Assembly (NCBI GenBank): GCA_038326655.1
Contig: JBBQKG010000006.1
Span: 1-64,000, forward strand
Source: JBBQKG01 sp038326655
Lineage (GTDB): Bacteria > Actinomycetota > Thermoleophilia > Solirubrobacterales > JBBDJG01
DNA: 64,000 nucleotides
Direction: 5' to 3'
The notes beneath the pieces are model-generated. The model did not search any database, was not told the origin of the DNA, and saw nothing but the letters and a program-made list of their open reading frames with translations. Shown one piece after another: positions 23,897-32,104 of the stretch; the first letter of the stretch is position 1; the number at the start of each line of letters is the position of its first letter. A program made the position numbers and the translations under genes.

Positions 23897-24988
23897 GTGT
23901 CCACGACGGCCGCCGAGCTCAGGAAGACCCCCCTTCACGGCGCCCACGCCGAGGCCGGCGCCCGCCTCGTGCCGTTCGCGGGATGGGACATGCCGGTGCA
24001 GTACGAGGGCGTGCGCCAGGAGCATGTCGCCGTGCGCACTCACGCGGGCGTCTTCGACGTCTCCCACATGGGCGAGATCGAGACCACCGGCCCGCGCGCC
24101 CGCGAGTTCCTTCGCCACCTGCTGAGCAACGACCTCGAGAAGGTCGGCTCCGGCGGCGCCCAGTATGCGCTGCTGTGCCGCGAGGATGGCGGGGTGCTCG
24201 ACGACCTCTTTACCTACTGGCTGGCCGACGATCGCTTTCTGACCGTCGTGAACGCGTCGAACGCCGGCTCGGACTTCGCTTGGTTCGCCGGGCAGGCGGC
24301 AGGCTGGGACGGTGTGGACGTACAAGACCGCTCCGCGGACTACGCGATGCTCGCGCTCCAGGGCCCCGCCGCGGTCGGGCTGATCGAGCCGCTGCTCAGC
24401 GCGGGAGAGGTCCCCGGGCGTTTTCGGCACGGCGAGGCGACCGTGGGCGGCGCGCGAGCGCTCATCTGCCGGACCGGCTACACCGGCGAGGACGGCGTGG
24501 AGCTTTTGGTCGCCCCCGCCGGCGCGGAGGCGGTCTGGCACGCGCTGACCGGCGCGGGCGCGGTGCCCTGTGGCCTCGCTGCGCGCGACACGCTGCGCCT
24601 GGAGGTCTGCTACCCGCTCTACGGCAACGACCTATCGACCGAGCGGACTCCGATCGAAGCGGGGTTGAAGTGGGCGTGCGTGCTCGACAACGACTTCATC
24701 GGCGCCGAGCGCCTGCGCCAGCAGGCAGCGCGGGGCACGGAGGAGAAGCTCGCGCCGTTCAGGTTCACCGGCCCGGGCATCCCGCGCGCCGGGAACGCCG
24801 TGCTGAGCGGCGGCGAGCGGGCGGGCGTGGTCACAAGCGGTACGCTCTCGCCCTGCATGGAGGCCGGCATCGGGATGGCCTACGTGCGCTCCGATCTGGC
24901 TTCCCCTGGGACGGAGTTGACCGTGGACGTGCGCGGCAAGCGGCGCGCGGCACGGGTCGAGTTGAAGCCCCTCTACAAAAAGGACTAG
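23897..24988 (+). CDS. gcvT: Glycine cleavage system T protein (aminomethyltransferase)
   Basis: 363 residues, GTG start. N-terminal motif RKTPLHGAHAEAGARLVPFAGWDMPVQY, FDVSHMGEI, the folate-binding region RTGYTGEDGVELL and a C-terminal OB-like domain ending KRRAARVELKPLY. It transfers the methylene group from the aminomethyl-lipoyl arm of GcvH to tetrahydrofolate and releases ammonia. It heads gcvT-gcvH-gcvPA-gcvPB, a complete set apart from the shared L protein (lipoamide dehydrogenase). Confidence 0.96.
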   Translation: MSTTAAELRKTPLHGAHAEAGARLVPFAGWDMPVQYEGVRQEHVAVRTHAGVFDVSHMGEIETTGPRAREFLRHLLSNDLEKVGSGGAQYALLCREDGGVLDDLFTYWLADDRFLTVVNASNAGSDFAWFAGQAAGWDGVDVQDRSADYAMLALQGPAAVGLIEPLLSAGEVPGRFRHGEATVGGARALICRTGYTGEDGVELLVAPAGAEAVWHALTGAGAVPCGLAARDTLRLEVCYPLYGNDLSTERTPIEAGLKWACVLDNDFIGAERLRQQAARGTEEKLAPFRFTGPGIPRAGNAVLSGGERAGVVTSGTLSPCMEAGIGMAYVRSDLASPGTELTVDVRGKRRAARVELKPLYKKD

Positions 24989-24991
24989 CGA

Positions 24992-25387
24992 TTGGCTGAC
25001 GAGAGCTACCCCGAGGACCTGCTTTACCACCCCGAGCACGACTGGGCCCGCATCGACGGTGAGGAGGCGACGTTTGGCATCACCTGGTACGCGCAGGAAA
25101 CGCTCGGCGAGGTCGTGTTCTTCGACCCGCCCGAGGTCGGCGCCTCCGTGACCGGTGGCGAGTCCTATTCAGAGGTGGAGTCGGTGAAAGCCGTCTCGGA
25201 CGTGATCGCCCCGCTTTCCGGTGAGGTGACGCACGTGAACGAGGCCGTCTCGGAGACCCCCGAGCTGATCAACGAGGACCCCTATGACGCCGGCTGGCTC
25301 GTCAAGGTGAAGCTGAGCAGCCCGGCCGAGCGCGACAACCTGCTCGACGTGGCCGCCTACAAGGCGCAGCTGGAGCTGGGCGAGTAG
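24992..25387 (+). CDS. gcvH: Glycine cleavage system H protein
   Basis: 131 residues from TTG at 24992, 8 bases after AAGGAC. It has the hammerhead lipoyl domain with WARIDGEEATFGITWYAQETLGEVVFFDPP and the lipoylation site ESVKAVSD (the Lys accepts lipoate). The C-terminal NEDPYDAGWLVKVKL is typical. The acidic lipoyl carrier shuttles the aminomethyl group between P, T and L proteins. It starts 3 bases after gcvT. Confidence 0.97.
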   Translation: MADESYPEDLLYHPEHDWARIDGEEATFGITWYAQETLGEVVFFDPPEVGASVTGGESYSEVESVKAVSDVIAPLSGEVTHVNEAVSETPELINEDPYDAGWLVKVKLSSPAERDNLLDVAAYKAQLELGE

Positions 25388-25394
25388 GGACCGC

Positions 25395-26771
25395 ATGACG
25401 CGCTACACGTCGGCAACCGACCAGGACCGCGAGCGGATGCTCGCGAAGATCGGCGTCGCCTCGGTCGAGGAGCTGTTCGAGGACGTGCCCGAAAGCGTGC
25501 GCCTCGGCCGACCGCTCGAGCTCCCCGACGGCAAGCCCGAGGCCGAGGTCTACGAGCGGCTCTCCGCGCTCGCCGCGCGCAACGCGCACGCGGAGCGGGA
25601 GGTCAGCTTCCTGGGCGCCGGGATGTATGACCACTACGTGCCGGCGATCGTCGACTCGATCTGCCAGCGGTCGGAGTTCCTCACCCCGTACACGCCATAC
25701 CAGCCGGAGATCTCGCAGGGCGGCCTCCAGGCGATGTTCGAGTACCAGACCGCGATCTGCGAGCTGACCGGCATGCCGGTCTCGAACGCCTCCCTGTACG
25801 AGGGCCCGTCATCGGTCGCCTCGGCCGGCTATCTGGCGAAGCTCGAGACGGGCAGGCGTCGGTTCGTCGTCTCGCGCGGCCTGCACCCGCACAGCCGCGA
25901 GACGCTCGAGACCTACTCGGTCGGCTACGGGACCGAGGTGGTCGAGGTTCCGCTCGACGAGGGCGTGACGGACGCGACCGCGCTCGCGGAAACCGTCGAC
26001 GACGAGACCGCGGCGGTATTCCTCCAGTACCCCAACTTCTTCGGCGCGATCGAGGACCTCGCGACGCTCGCGCCCGTGGCGAAGTCGACCGGCGCGGTGC
26101 TCGTCGTATCGGTGGACGCGCCGACGCTCGGGATCCTCAAGCCGCCCGGCGAGCTCGGCGCCGACGTCGTCGTCGGCGAGGGTCAGCCGCTCGGCAACCG
26201 GCTCGACTTCGGCGGTCCGTCGTTCGGCTTCTTTGCGGCTCGCGAGCAGTACCTGCGGCGGATGCCGGGCCGGATCGCCGGTGAGACCACCGACGTGGAC
26301 GGCCGGCGGGGCTTCGTGCTCACGCTCCAGACGCGCGAGCAGCACATCCGCCGCGAGAAGGCGACCTCGAACATCTGCACGAGCCAGGCGCTGAACGCGC
26401 TCGCGGGTGCGATCTACCTGAGCTGGCTCGGCCGCCAGGGGATCGTCGAGCTCGGCAGCCTGATGGCGCAGCGCACCGCCTACGCCCGCGAGCGACTCGC
26501 GTCGCTCGCGGGGGTCGAGCTGCTCCACCGCCGCCCGGTCGTGCGGGAGTTCGCCTTGCGGCTCGAAGCGCCGGTGGCGGCGGTCCTGCGCCGCTGCGCT
26601 GAGCGCGGCGTGAACGCGGGCTACCCGCTCGGCGCCGACTATCCCGAGCACGCGGACGGGCTGCTGGTCGCGATCACCGAGCAGTCCTCGCGCGCCGACA
26701 TCGACCTGCTCGCGGACACCCTCGGCGCGGCGGTCGCAGCCGAGCGCGAGCACCGTGCGGTGCGCGCATGA
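25395..26771 (+). CDS. gcvPA: Glycine dehydrogenase (decarboxylating) subunit 1
   Basis: 458 residues, ATG start 7 bases after gcvH. This is the N-terminal half of P protein: SFLGAGMYDHYVPAIVD, FLTPYTPYQPEISQGGLQ, and NASLYEGPSSVA. A two-subunit P protein (PA + PB) as here replaces the single large GcvP of E. coli. It forms the heterotetramer that decarboxylates glycine; the PLP lysine is on the PB subunit. The stop overlaps the gcvPB start (ATGA). Confidence 0.96.
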   Translation: MTRYTSATDQDRERMLAKIGVASVEELFEDVPESVRLGRPLELPDGKPEAEVYERLSALAARNAHAEREVSFLGAGMYDHYVPAIVDSICQRSEFLTPYTPYQPEISQGGLQAMFEYQTAICELTGMPVSNASLYEGPSSVASAGYLAKLETGRRRFVVSRGLHPHSRETLETYSVGYGTEVVEVPLDEGVTDATALAETVDDETAAVFLQYPNFFGAIEDLATLAPVAKSTGAVLVVSVDAPTLGILKPPGELGADVVVGEGQPLGNRLDFGGPSFGFFAAREQYLRRMPGRIAGETTDVDGRRGFVLTLQTREQHIRREKATSNICTSQALNALAGAIYLSWLGRQGIVELGSLMAQRTAYARERLASLAGVELLHRRPVVREFALRLEAPVAAVLRRCAERGVNAGYPLGADYPEHADGLLVAITEQSSRADIDLLADTLGAAVAAEREHRAVRA

Positions 26772-28309
26772 ACAGGCCCATGCAAAGGCCGCCCGCCGAC
26801 GCCTCGGCCCCCACCCCGATGCAGCGCGAGCCCACGATCACGATCTTCGAGAAGTCGCACGAGGGGCGGCGGGCGGCGTACCTGCCCGAGGCCGGCGTCC
26901 CGGAGCGCCCGCTCTCCGAGCTGATCCCCGGCGAGTTGCTCCGCGGCGAAGCTCCCGGGCTGCCGGAGATCTCCGAGCCCGAGATCGTCCGCCACTACAA
27001 CCGGATCTCCCGGCGCAACTTCGACCTCGACTCGGGCTTCTACCCACTCGGCTCGTGCACGATGAAGCACAACCCGAAGGTCAACGAGCGGGTCGCGGCA
27101 CTGCCGGGGCACGCTCGCCTGCACCCGCTGACGCCGTCCGAGCGCGCGCAGGGCGCACTCGAGCTGATGTGGCTGCTCCAGCGGTCGCTGGTGGAGATCT
27201 GCGGGCTGCCCCACGTGAGCCTCCAGCCTTCGGCGGGCGCGCACGGCGAGCTTGCCGGCCTGCTGCTGACGCGTGCCTACCACGCCGATCGCGGCGAGCA
27301 CCGGACGAAGGTGCTGACTCCCGACACCGCGCACGGGACCAACCCCGCGACCGTCACGATGGCGGGCTATGAGGTCGTGAAGGTGGCAAGCGACGAGCGC
27401 GGCGGCATCGACGTCGACGACCTGCGCGCGAAGGCCGACGACGACGTCGCCTGTCTCATGCTCACCAACCCGAACACCCTCGGCCTCTTCGACGAGCGCA
27501 TCTCCGAGATCGCCGAGATCGTGCACGGGACGGGCGCGACGCTCTATTACGACGGCGCCAACCTCAACGCGGTGATGGGCATTTCCCGGCCGGGTGACAT
27601 GGGCTTCGACATCGTGCACGTCAACCTGCACAAGTCCTTCTCGCAGCCGCACGGCGGCGGCGGCCCGGGCGCGGGGCCGATTGCCGTGTCGGACCGGATC
27701 GAGCCGTACCTGCCGCGGCCGCAGGTGGTCCGCGGCGAACAGGAGAACGGAGGCCCGCCGATGTTCCGGCTGGACTTCGACCGCCCCAAGTCGATCGGGC
27801 GGCTGCGCGGCTTCCAGGGCAACTTCGGCGTGTTCGTGCGCTCCTACGCCTACATCCTCAGCCTCGGCGGCGACGGGCTGAAGGAAGCCTCGGAGACCGC
27901 CGTCCTGAACGCGAACTACCTGCTGGCGCTGATGAAGGACGGGCGCGCCGGGCGCTACCTGCCGGTCGCCTTCGACCGCCTGTGCAAGCACGAGTTCGTG
28001 CTCTCGGGCGCGAAGGCGAAGCGCGACCTCGGCGTGAAGACGCTCGACGTCGCGAAGCGGCTGCTCGACTTCGGGTTCCACCCGCCGACCGTCTACTTCC
28101 CGCTGCTCGTGGACGAGGCGCTGATGGTCGAGCCGACCGAGACCGAGACCGCCGAGATGCTCGACGCGTTCGCCGAGGCGGTCGAGGAGATCCTGGCCGA
28201 GGCAGAGGAGCACCCGGAGGTCGCACGGTCCGCGCCCTACACGACTCCGGTCCGCCGGCTCGACGAGGTCGCCGCCACGAAGCGGCCCGTCGTGCGCCAG
28301 CCGCTGTAG
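26768..28309 (+). CDS. gcvPB: Glycine dehydrogenase (decarboxylating) subunit 2
   Basis: 513 residues. The PLP-binding lysine sits in HVNLHKSFSQPHGGGGPGAG; other family motifs are YPLGSCTMKHNPK, LQPSAGAHGELAG and TPDTAHGTNPAT. With GcvPA it decarboxylates glycine and loads the aminomethyl group on GcvH. The first ~20 residues are Pro/Ala-rich and may be non-conserved. Its TAG stop also forms the first bases of a TAGCGT box ahead of the next gene. Confidence 0.96.
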   Translation: MNRPMQRPPADASAPTPMQREPTITIFEKSHEGRRAAYLPEAGVPERPLSELIPGELLRGEAPGLPEISEPEIVRHYNRISRRNFDLDSGFYPLGSCTMKHNPKVNERVAALPGHARLHPLTPSERAQGALELMWLLQRSLVEICGLPHVSLQPSAGAHGELAGLLLTRAYHADRGEHRTKVLTPDTAHGTNPATVTMAGYEVVKVASDERGGIDVDDLRAKADDDVACLMLTNPNTLGLFDERISEIAEIVHGTGATLYYDGANLNAVMGISRPGDMGFDIVHVNLHKSFSQPHGGGGPGAGPIAVSDRIEPYLPRPQVVRGEQENGGPPMFRLDFDRPKSIGRLRGFQGNFGVFVRSYAYILSLGGDGLKEASETAVLNANYLLALMKDGRAGRYLPVAFDRLCKHEFVLSGAKAKRDLGVKTLDVAKRLLDFGFHPPTVYFPLLVDEALMVEPTETETAEMLDAFAEAVEEILAEAEEHPEVARSAPYTTPVRRLDEVAATKRPVVRQPL

Positions 28310-28319
28310 CGTCCTGGCC

Positions 28320-29102
28320 ATGACCGAGGACGACGTCGCGGTCCTCCTGAACGGCTACGCCGCCTGGAACCGCGACGAGTTCGACACGATCTTCGAGTTC
28401 ATCGACCCGGAGATCGCCTGGCTGCCGACGGCCAACGCGATCGAGTCTGGCCTGCACACCGGGCGCGGCAGCCTCCGGGAGTTCATGGAGTCCTGGCGCG
28501 AGAGCTTCGACGATCTACGCGTCGAGCCCGAGCTGCTGATCCAGAAAGACGACACCGCGATCGTGATCGCCCGCCCGAGCGGCCGCGGTCACGCGAGCGG
28601 CATCGAGCTCGGCGCCGAGGTCGTGCACGTCTGGACGGTCCGGGAGGGCCGTGCGGTTGGCTTCTGGGCGGCAGGGACGCGTGAACAGGCGCTGGAGGCG
28701 CTGCAGGAGGAGACCGTCACGACCACGCTCCGCAGCTACGAGGCCTTCAACCGGGGGGACCTCGAGCGTGCGGTCTCCGCGTTCGACCCCGAGGTCGTGT
28801 GGCACACGTGGATCGTGCCGGGTCCGGGTGGCGCCACCTACAAGGGCCACGCGGGCATCCGCGAGCTCTGGAGCGACGCGCGCAACGTCTTCGGCGACTT
28901 CCGTAACGTGCCCGAGCGGATCGTCGTCGCGGGCGACAGGATCGTCGCGTTCGTCTGTGTACGCGGGCGCGGCAAGGAGAGCGGGGTGGAGGTCGAGGGC
29001 CGCATTGCCCACGTCCACACGTTCCGCGGCTCGAAGATCACGAGGGTCGAGTCCTACCAGGACCGCGACGAGGCGCTGAAAGCCGTCGGCCTGACGCCGT
29101 AA
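28320..29102 (+). CDS. Tandem NTF2/SnoaL-like domain protein
   Basis: 260 residues made of two similar halves. Each begins with a helix of the form LLNGYAAWNRDEFD / TLRSYEAFNRGDLE, then a FDPEVVWHTW-like strand, GRGSLREF / GHAGIREL, and VVHVWTVREGRAVGF / IAHVHTFRGSKITRV. This is an internal duplication of the SnoaL-like NTF2 fold, a small alpha+beta cone that binds hydrophobic ligands or catalyses simple isomerisation/hydrolysis. The substrate cannot be told. TAGCGT (28307-28312) 7 bases before the ATG and no ribosome site suggest leaderless expression. Confidence 0.75.
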   Translation: MTEDDVAVLLNGYAAWNRDEFDTIFEFIDPEIAWLPTANAIESGLHTGRGSLREFMESWRESFDDLRVEPELLIQKDDTAIVIARPSGRGHASGIELGAEVVHVWTVREGRAVGFWAAGTREQALEALQEETVTTTLRSYEAFNRGDLERAVSAFDPEVVWHTWIVPGPGGATYKGHAGIRELWSDARNVFGDFRNVPERIVVAGDRIVAFVCVRGRGKESGVEVEGRIAHVHTFRGSKITRVESYQDRDEALKAVGLTP

Positions 29103-29109
29103 CTCGCTT

Positions 29110-29460
29110 CTAGTGATCGGCGACGACGCCGCCGTCGGGCTCGAGCGGGAGTCCCTCTTCCGCCCAGGCCGCGATCCCGCCACGCATGTTGTAGGCGTCG
29201 AAGCCGACCGCCCGGAAGGCGTCTGTCGCCAGCGCGGAGCGCCTGCCCATGCGGCACTGGAAGATCACGGGCTTGTCCTTCGGCAGCTCGTCGGCACGTC
29301 CGGCGAGTCGCTCCAGCTCGATGTGCTTCGCGCCGGCGATGCGCCCGGCATCCCACTCGTAGGCCTCGCGCACGTCCACGAGCTCGGCTTCGCCGGATTC
29401 GATCAGCTGCTTGACGCGCTGGGGATCGAGGTCGAAATCCGTGTCTGAGAAAGCTCCCAC
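29110..29460 (-). CDS. Rhodanese-like domain protein
   Basis: 116 residues from GTG at 29460. A single rhodanese domain: ELVDVREAYEWDAGRIAGAKHIEL, then the active-site loop FQCRMGRRSA with the persulfide Cys, then YNMRGGIAAWAEEGLPL. Such single-domain proteins carry sulfane sulfur to acceptors. It follows the nitroreductase gene on the same strand with a 5-base gap, so the two are probably co-transcribed. It converges on the NTF2-like gene with only 7 bases between. Confidence 0.85.
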   Translation of the reverse strand: MGAFSDTDFDLDPQRVKQLIESGEAELVDVREAYEWDAGRIAGAKHIELERLAGRADELPKDKPVIFQCRMGRRSALATDAFRAVGFDAYNMRGGIAAWAEEGLPLEPDGGVVADH

Positions 29461-29465
29461 GGCCC

Positions 29466-30023
29466 CTAGTCTAGGAAGCTCACGTAATGCGCGGGTGGCT
29501 CGCGGCCGGGTGCCGCGGTCTCCTGCATTGCGTTGCCGAGGTGGAGCAGCCCGATGAAGTCTTCGCCGGGCGGCATCCCGACCGCCTCGCGGCCGGCGCC
29601 GGTGCGCAGCACGCCGGGGGTCCTCCAGTAGCCGGCAAGCCCGCGTGCATGGGCCGCGAGCAGCACGATGTAGGCGGCCACGGCGGTCGCGTGGCGGTCC
29701 TCCTCGCGCTCGACGGGGTGATCGGAGCGGACCACCGAGCAGACCACCAGCGTGGGCGCCCGGTCGAGCTTCGCGGCCGCTGCACGCGCCACCTCGACCG
29801 CGTCGGCGCTGGGCGCGCCGGCGGCCGCAACCTCGCCTGCGACCCGCTTCAGCCGCTCCAGCGACGCCGGGCCCAGCACGCGGAAGCGCCACGGATTGGT
29901 GAGGTGGTGGTTCGGTGCCCACCGGGCCAGCTCGAGCAGCTGCGCGAGCGTTTCGCGCTCGACGGGCTGGGGCTCGAATGCCTTCACCGTACGGCGCGAC
30001 CTGATCGCCTGCTCGACGTTCAT
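29466..30023 (-). CDS. Nitroreductase family FMN oxidoreductase
   Basis: 185 residues. VEQAIRSRRTVKAFEPQPV carries the FMN-phosphate-binding Arg-Arg, RWAPNHHLTNPWRFRVL the second FMN segment, and GYWRTPGVLR / LHLGNAMQE the dimer and flavin region. Homologues use NAD(P)H to reduce nitro compounds, quinones or thiazole/flavin products; the physiological substrate here is unknown. It is transcribed divergently from the dehydrogenase at 30050, with overlapping -10 boxes between them. Confidence 0.85.
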   Translation of the reverse strand: MNVEQAIRSRRTVKAFEPQPVERETLAQLLELARWAPNHHLTNPWRFRVLGPASLERLKRVAGEVAAAGAPSADAVEVARAAAAKLDRAPTLVVCSVVRSDHPVEREEDRHATAVAAYIVLLAAHARGLAGYWRTPGVLRTGAGREAVGMPPGEDFIGLLHLGNAMQETAAPGREPPAHYVSFLD

Positions 30024-30049
30024 GCCTCCGACGTTATAGAAAGTGCTGC
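30024..30049. promoter_or_regulatory. Symmetric divergent promoter core
   Basis: A 26-base gap contains, on the plus strand, TATAGA (30035-30040) 9 bases before the GTG of the dehydrogenase gene. On the minus strand TATAAC (30033-30038) lies 9 bases before the ATG of the nitroreductase gene. The two -10 boxes share the self-complementary TATA. Both genes would then have leaderless or nearly leaderless mRNAs from one shared promoter core. Confidence 0.5.
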
Positions 30050-31066
30050 GTGCAGCAGCTGACTCTCGTCGAGGCGAAGCGCGTCGAATGGACCGACGCG
30101 CCCGAGCCGACGCTCCAGGGCGCCGGCGAGGCGCTCGTCCGGCCGCTGGCCGTGGCGCTCTGCGACCTCGACGTCAACATGGTCCGCGGGGACTTCCCGG
30201 TGCAGACGCCGGTCGCGCTCGGGCACGAGTTCGTCGCGGAGGTCGTGGACGCCGGTGACGCGGTCGGCTCCGTGCGGCCGGGCGACCGGGTCGTGGTGCC
30301 GTTTCAGATCTCCTGCGGCGAGTGCGCGCGCTGCAGGCGCGGGCAGACCGGCGACTGCGACTCCGTGCCGCGCCTTTCGATGTATGGCTTCGGCGCCTTC
30401 GGAGGCGACTGGGGGGGCGCCCTGAGCGACCTCGTGCGCGTCCCGTATGCCGATGCGATGCTGGTCCCGCTGCCGGGCGGGGTGGACGCGGCAGCGGTCG
30501 CGAGCTCGAGCGACAACATCCCCGACGGCTGGCGCACGGTCGTGCCGCAACTCGAGCGGCGCCCCGGTGCCGAGGTGCTGGTGGTCGGGGGCGGCGGCCG
30601 CAGCATCCCGATGTACGCGATCGAGATCGCGCTCGCGAAGGGCGCGTCGCGGGTCGTGTACCTCGACACCGACGCGCGACGGCTGGAGCTGGCCGCCGAG
30701 CTCGGCGCGGAGACGGTCGAGGAGGCCCCACCTCATCGCACCGGCCCGTTTCCGATCACCGTCGACGCCAGCGGGACGCGCGAGGGCCTCGCCTGCGCGC
30801 TGCGCTCGACCGAGCCGGGCGGCTTCTGCACCAGCATCGGGATCATCGTCGAGCCCGAGACGCCGGTACCGCTCTTCGAGATGTACACGAACGGGATCGA
30901 GTTCCGGACCGGCCGGGTGATGGCCAGGCCGATCATCCCGGAGGTGCTCGAGCTGGCCGCGGCCGGGCAGCTCCACCCGGAGCGCGTGACGTCCCGGGTG
31001 GTCGCCTGGGAGGACGCTCCAGAGGCCGTCGGCGAGCCGGAGACGAAGCTGGTCGTCACGCGCTAG
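30050..31066 (+). CDS. Zinc-dependent alcohol dehydrogenase (MDR family)
   Basis: 338 residues, GTG start. The catalytic zinc ligands are probably Cys in VALCDLDVNMVRG and His-Glu in LGHEFVAEVVDAGD. The structural zinc loop is CGECARCRRGQTGDC with four Cys. The Rossmann fold shows VLVVGGGGRSIPMYA, with GGGG rather than the usual GxGxxG, and a strand ending YLDTDARRLELA, whose Asp suggests NAD. The substrate is unknown; the family includes threonine, sorbitol and aryl alcohol dehydrogenases. It stands alone between the divergent promoter and trpS. Confidence 0.8.
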   Translation: MQQLTLVEAKRVEWTDAPEPTLQGAGEALVRPLAVALCDLDVNMVRGDFPVQTPVALGHEFVAEVVDAGDAVGSVRPGDRVVVPFQISCGECARCRRGQTGDCDSVPRLSMYGFGAFGGDWGGALSDLVRVPYADAMLVPLPGGVDAAAVASSSDNIPDGWRTVVPQLERRPGAEVLVVGGGGRSIPMYAIEIALAKGASRVVYLDTDARRLELAAELGAETVEEAPPHRTGPFPITVDASGTREGLACALRSTEPGGFCTSIGIIVEPETPVPLFEMYTNGIEFRTGRVMARPIIPEVLELAAAGQLHPERVTSRVVAWEDAPEAVGEPETKLVVTR

Positions 31067-31082
31067 GGCTACCCTTGCCTGC

Positions 31083-32090
31083 GTGGCAGCGGCCTCTGTC
31101 AGCGCTCCCGCGCGCGAGCGGGTCTTCTCCGGCATGCGCCCCACCGGAAGGCTTCACATCGGCCACTGGTTCGGCGCGCTGTCGAACTGGGTGAAGCTCC
31201 AGGAGGTCTACGACTGCGTCTACTGCGTCGTCGACCTGCACGCGCTCACGACGGGGTTCGACGACGTCTCCAGGATCCACGAGGACGGGATCGAGATGCT
31301 CGCCGACTGGATCGGCGCGGGCGTCGACCCCGAGCGCTCGATCGTCTTCCGGCAGTCGCAGGTGCCCGAGCACGCCGAGCTGGCACTGCTGTTCGGGATG
31401 ATCACGCCCAAGTCCTGGCTCGAGCGCGTGCCGACCTACAAGGGGCAGATCGCCGAGCTGGGCGAGCGGATCGATACGTTTGGCTTCTTCGGATACCCGG
31501 TGCTGCAGGCGGCCGACATCGCGCTCTACCACGCCTCGCGCGTGCCGGTCGGCCAGGACCAGCTTCCTCACCTCGAGCTGGCACGCGAGATCGTGCGCCG
31601 CTTCAACCATCTCTACGGAGAAGTCTTTCCCGAGCCGCAGGCTGTGCTCACGGAGGCACCCGTGCTGCTCGGGATCGACAACCGCAAGATGTCCAAGAGC
31701 TATCGCAACGCGATCGAGCTGGGCGCGCCGCCGGAGACCGTGCGGGAGATGGTGGGCCGGATGATCACCGATCCGTTGAAGGTCCGCCGCGGCGATCCCG
31801 GCCGCCCCGGGATCTGCAACGTGTTCAGCTACGACAAGCTCTTCGGCACGCCCGCCGAGCGAGTCACGGAGATCGACCGGACCTGCCGCACCGGCGAGCT
31901 CGGGTGCCGCGAGCACAAGGACGAGCTGGGCGAGCGGATCGTCGAGTATCTGCGGCCGTTCCGCGAGCGGCGCGAGCAGGCGCTGGCCGACAGAGGCGAG
32001 CTCGAGCGGCTGCTGGCCCGGGGCGCGGACCGCGCTCGCGAGATCGCCGTGCCGAACCTGCTGGCGGCGAAGGAAGCAATGGGCCTGTGA
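31083..32090 (+). CDS. trpS: Tryptophanyl-tRNA synthetase
   Basis: 335 residues, GTG start. Class I synthetase: FSGMRPTGRLHIGHWFG contains the HIGH-like motif and IDNRKMSKSYRNAI the KMSKS loop; PVLQAADIALY and PVGQDQLPHLEL are TrpS signatures. It charges tRNA-Trp. TACCCT (31070-31075) lies 7 bases before the GTG with no ribosome site, suggesting a leaderless mRNA. The gene overlaps or abuts scpA downstream. Confidence 0.96.
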   Translation: MAAASVSAPARERVFSGMRPTGRLHIGHWFGALSNWVKLQEVYDCVYCVVDLHALTTGFDDVSRIHEDGIEMLADWIGAGVDPERSIVFRQSQVPEHAELALLFGMITPKSWLERVPTYKGQIAELGERIDTFGFFGYPVLQAADIALYHASRVPVGQDQLPHLELAREIVRRFNHLYGEVFPEPQAVLTEAPVLLGIDNRKMSKSYRNAIELGAPPETVREMVGRMITDPLKVRRGDPGRPGICNVFSYDKLFGTPAERVTEIDRTCRTGELGCREHKDELGERIVEYLRPFRERREQALADRGELERLLARGADRAREIAVPNLLAAKEAMGL

Positions 32091-32104
32091 TGGAGAAGGG
32101 GCCC

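Noticed and set aside
31067..31082. T-box leader before trpS
   Set aside because: Only 16 bases separate trpS from the upstream gene.
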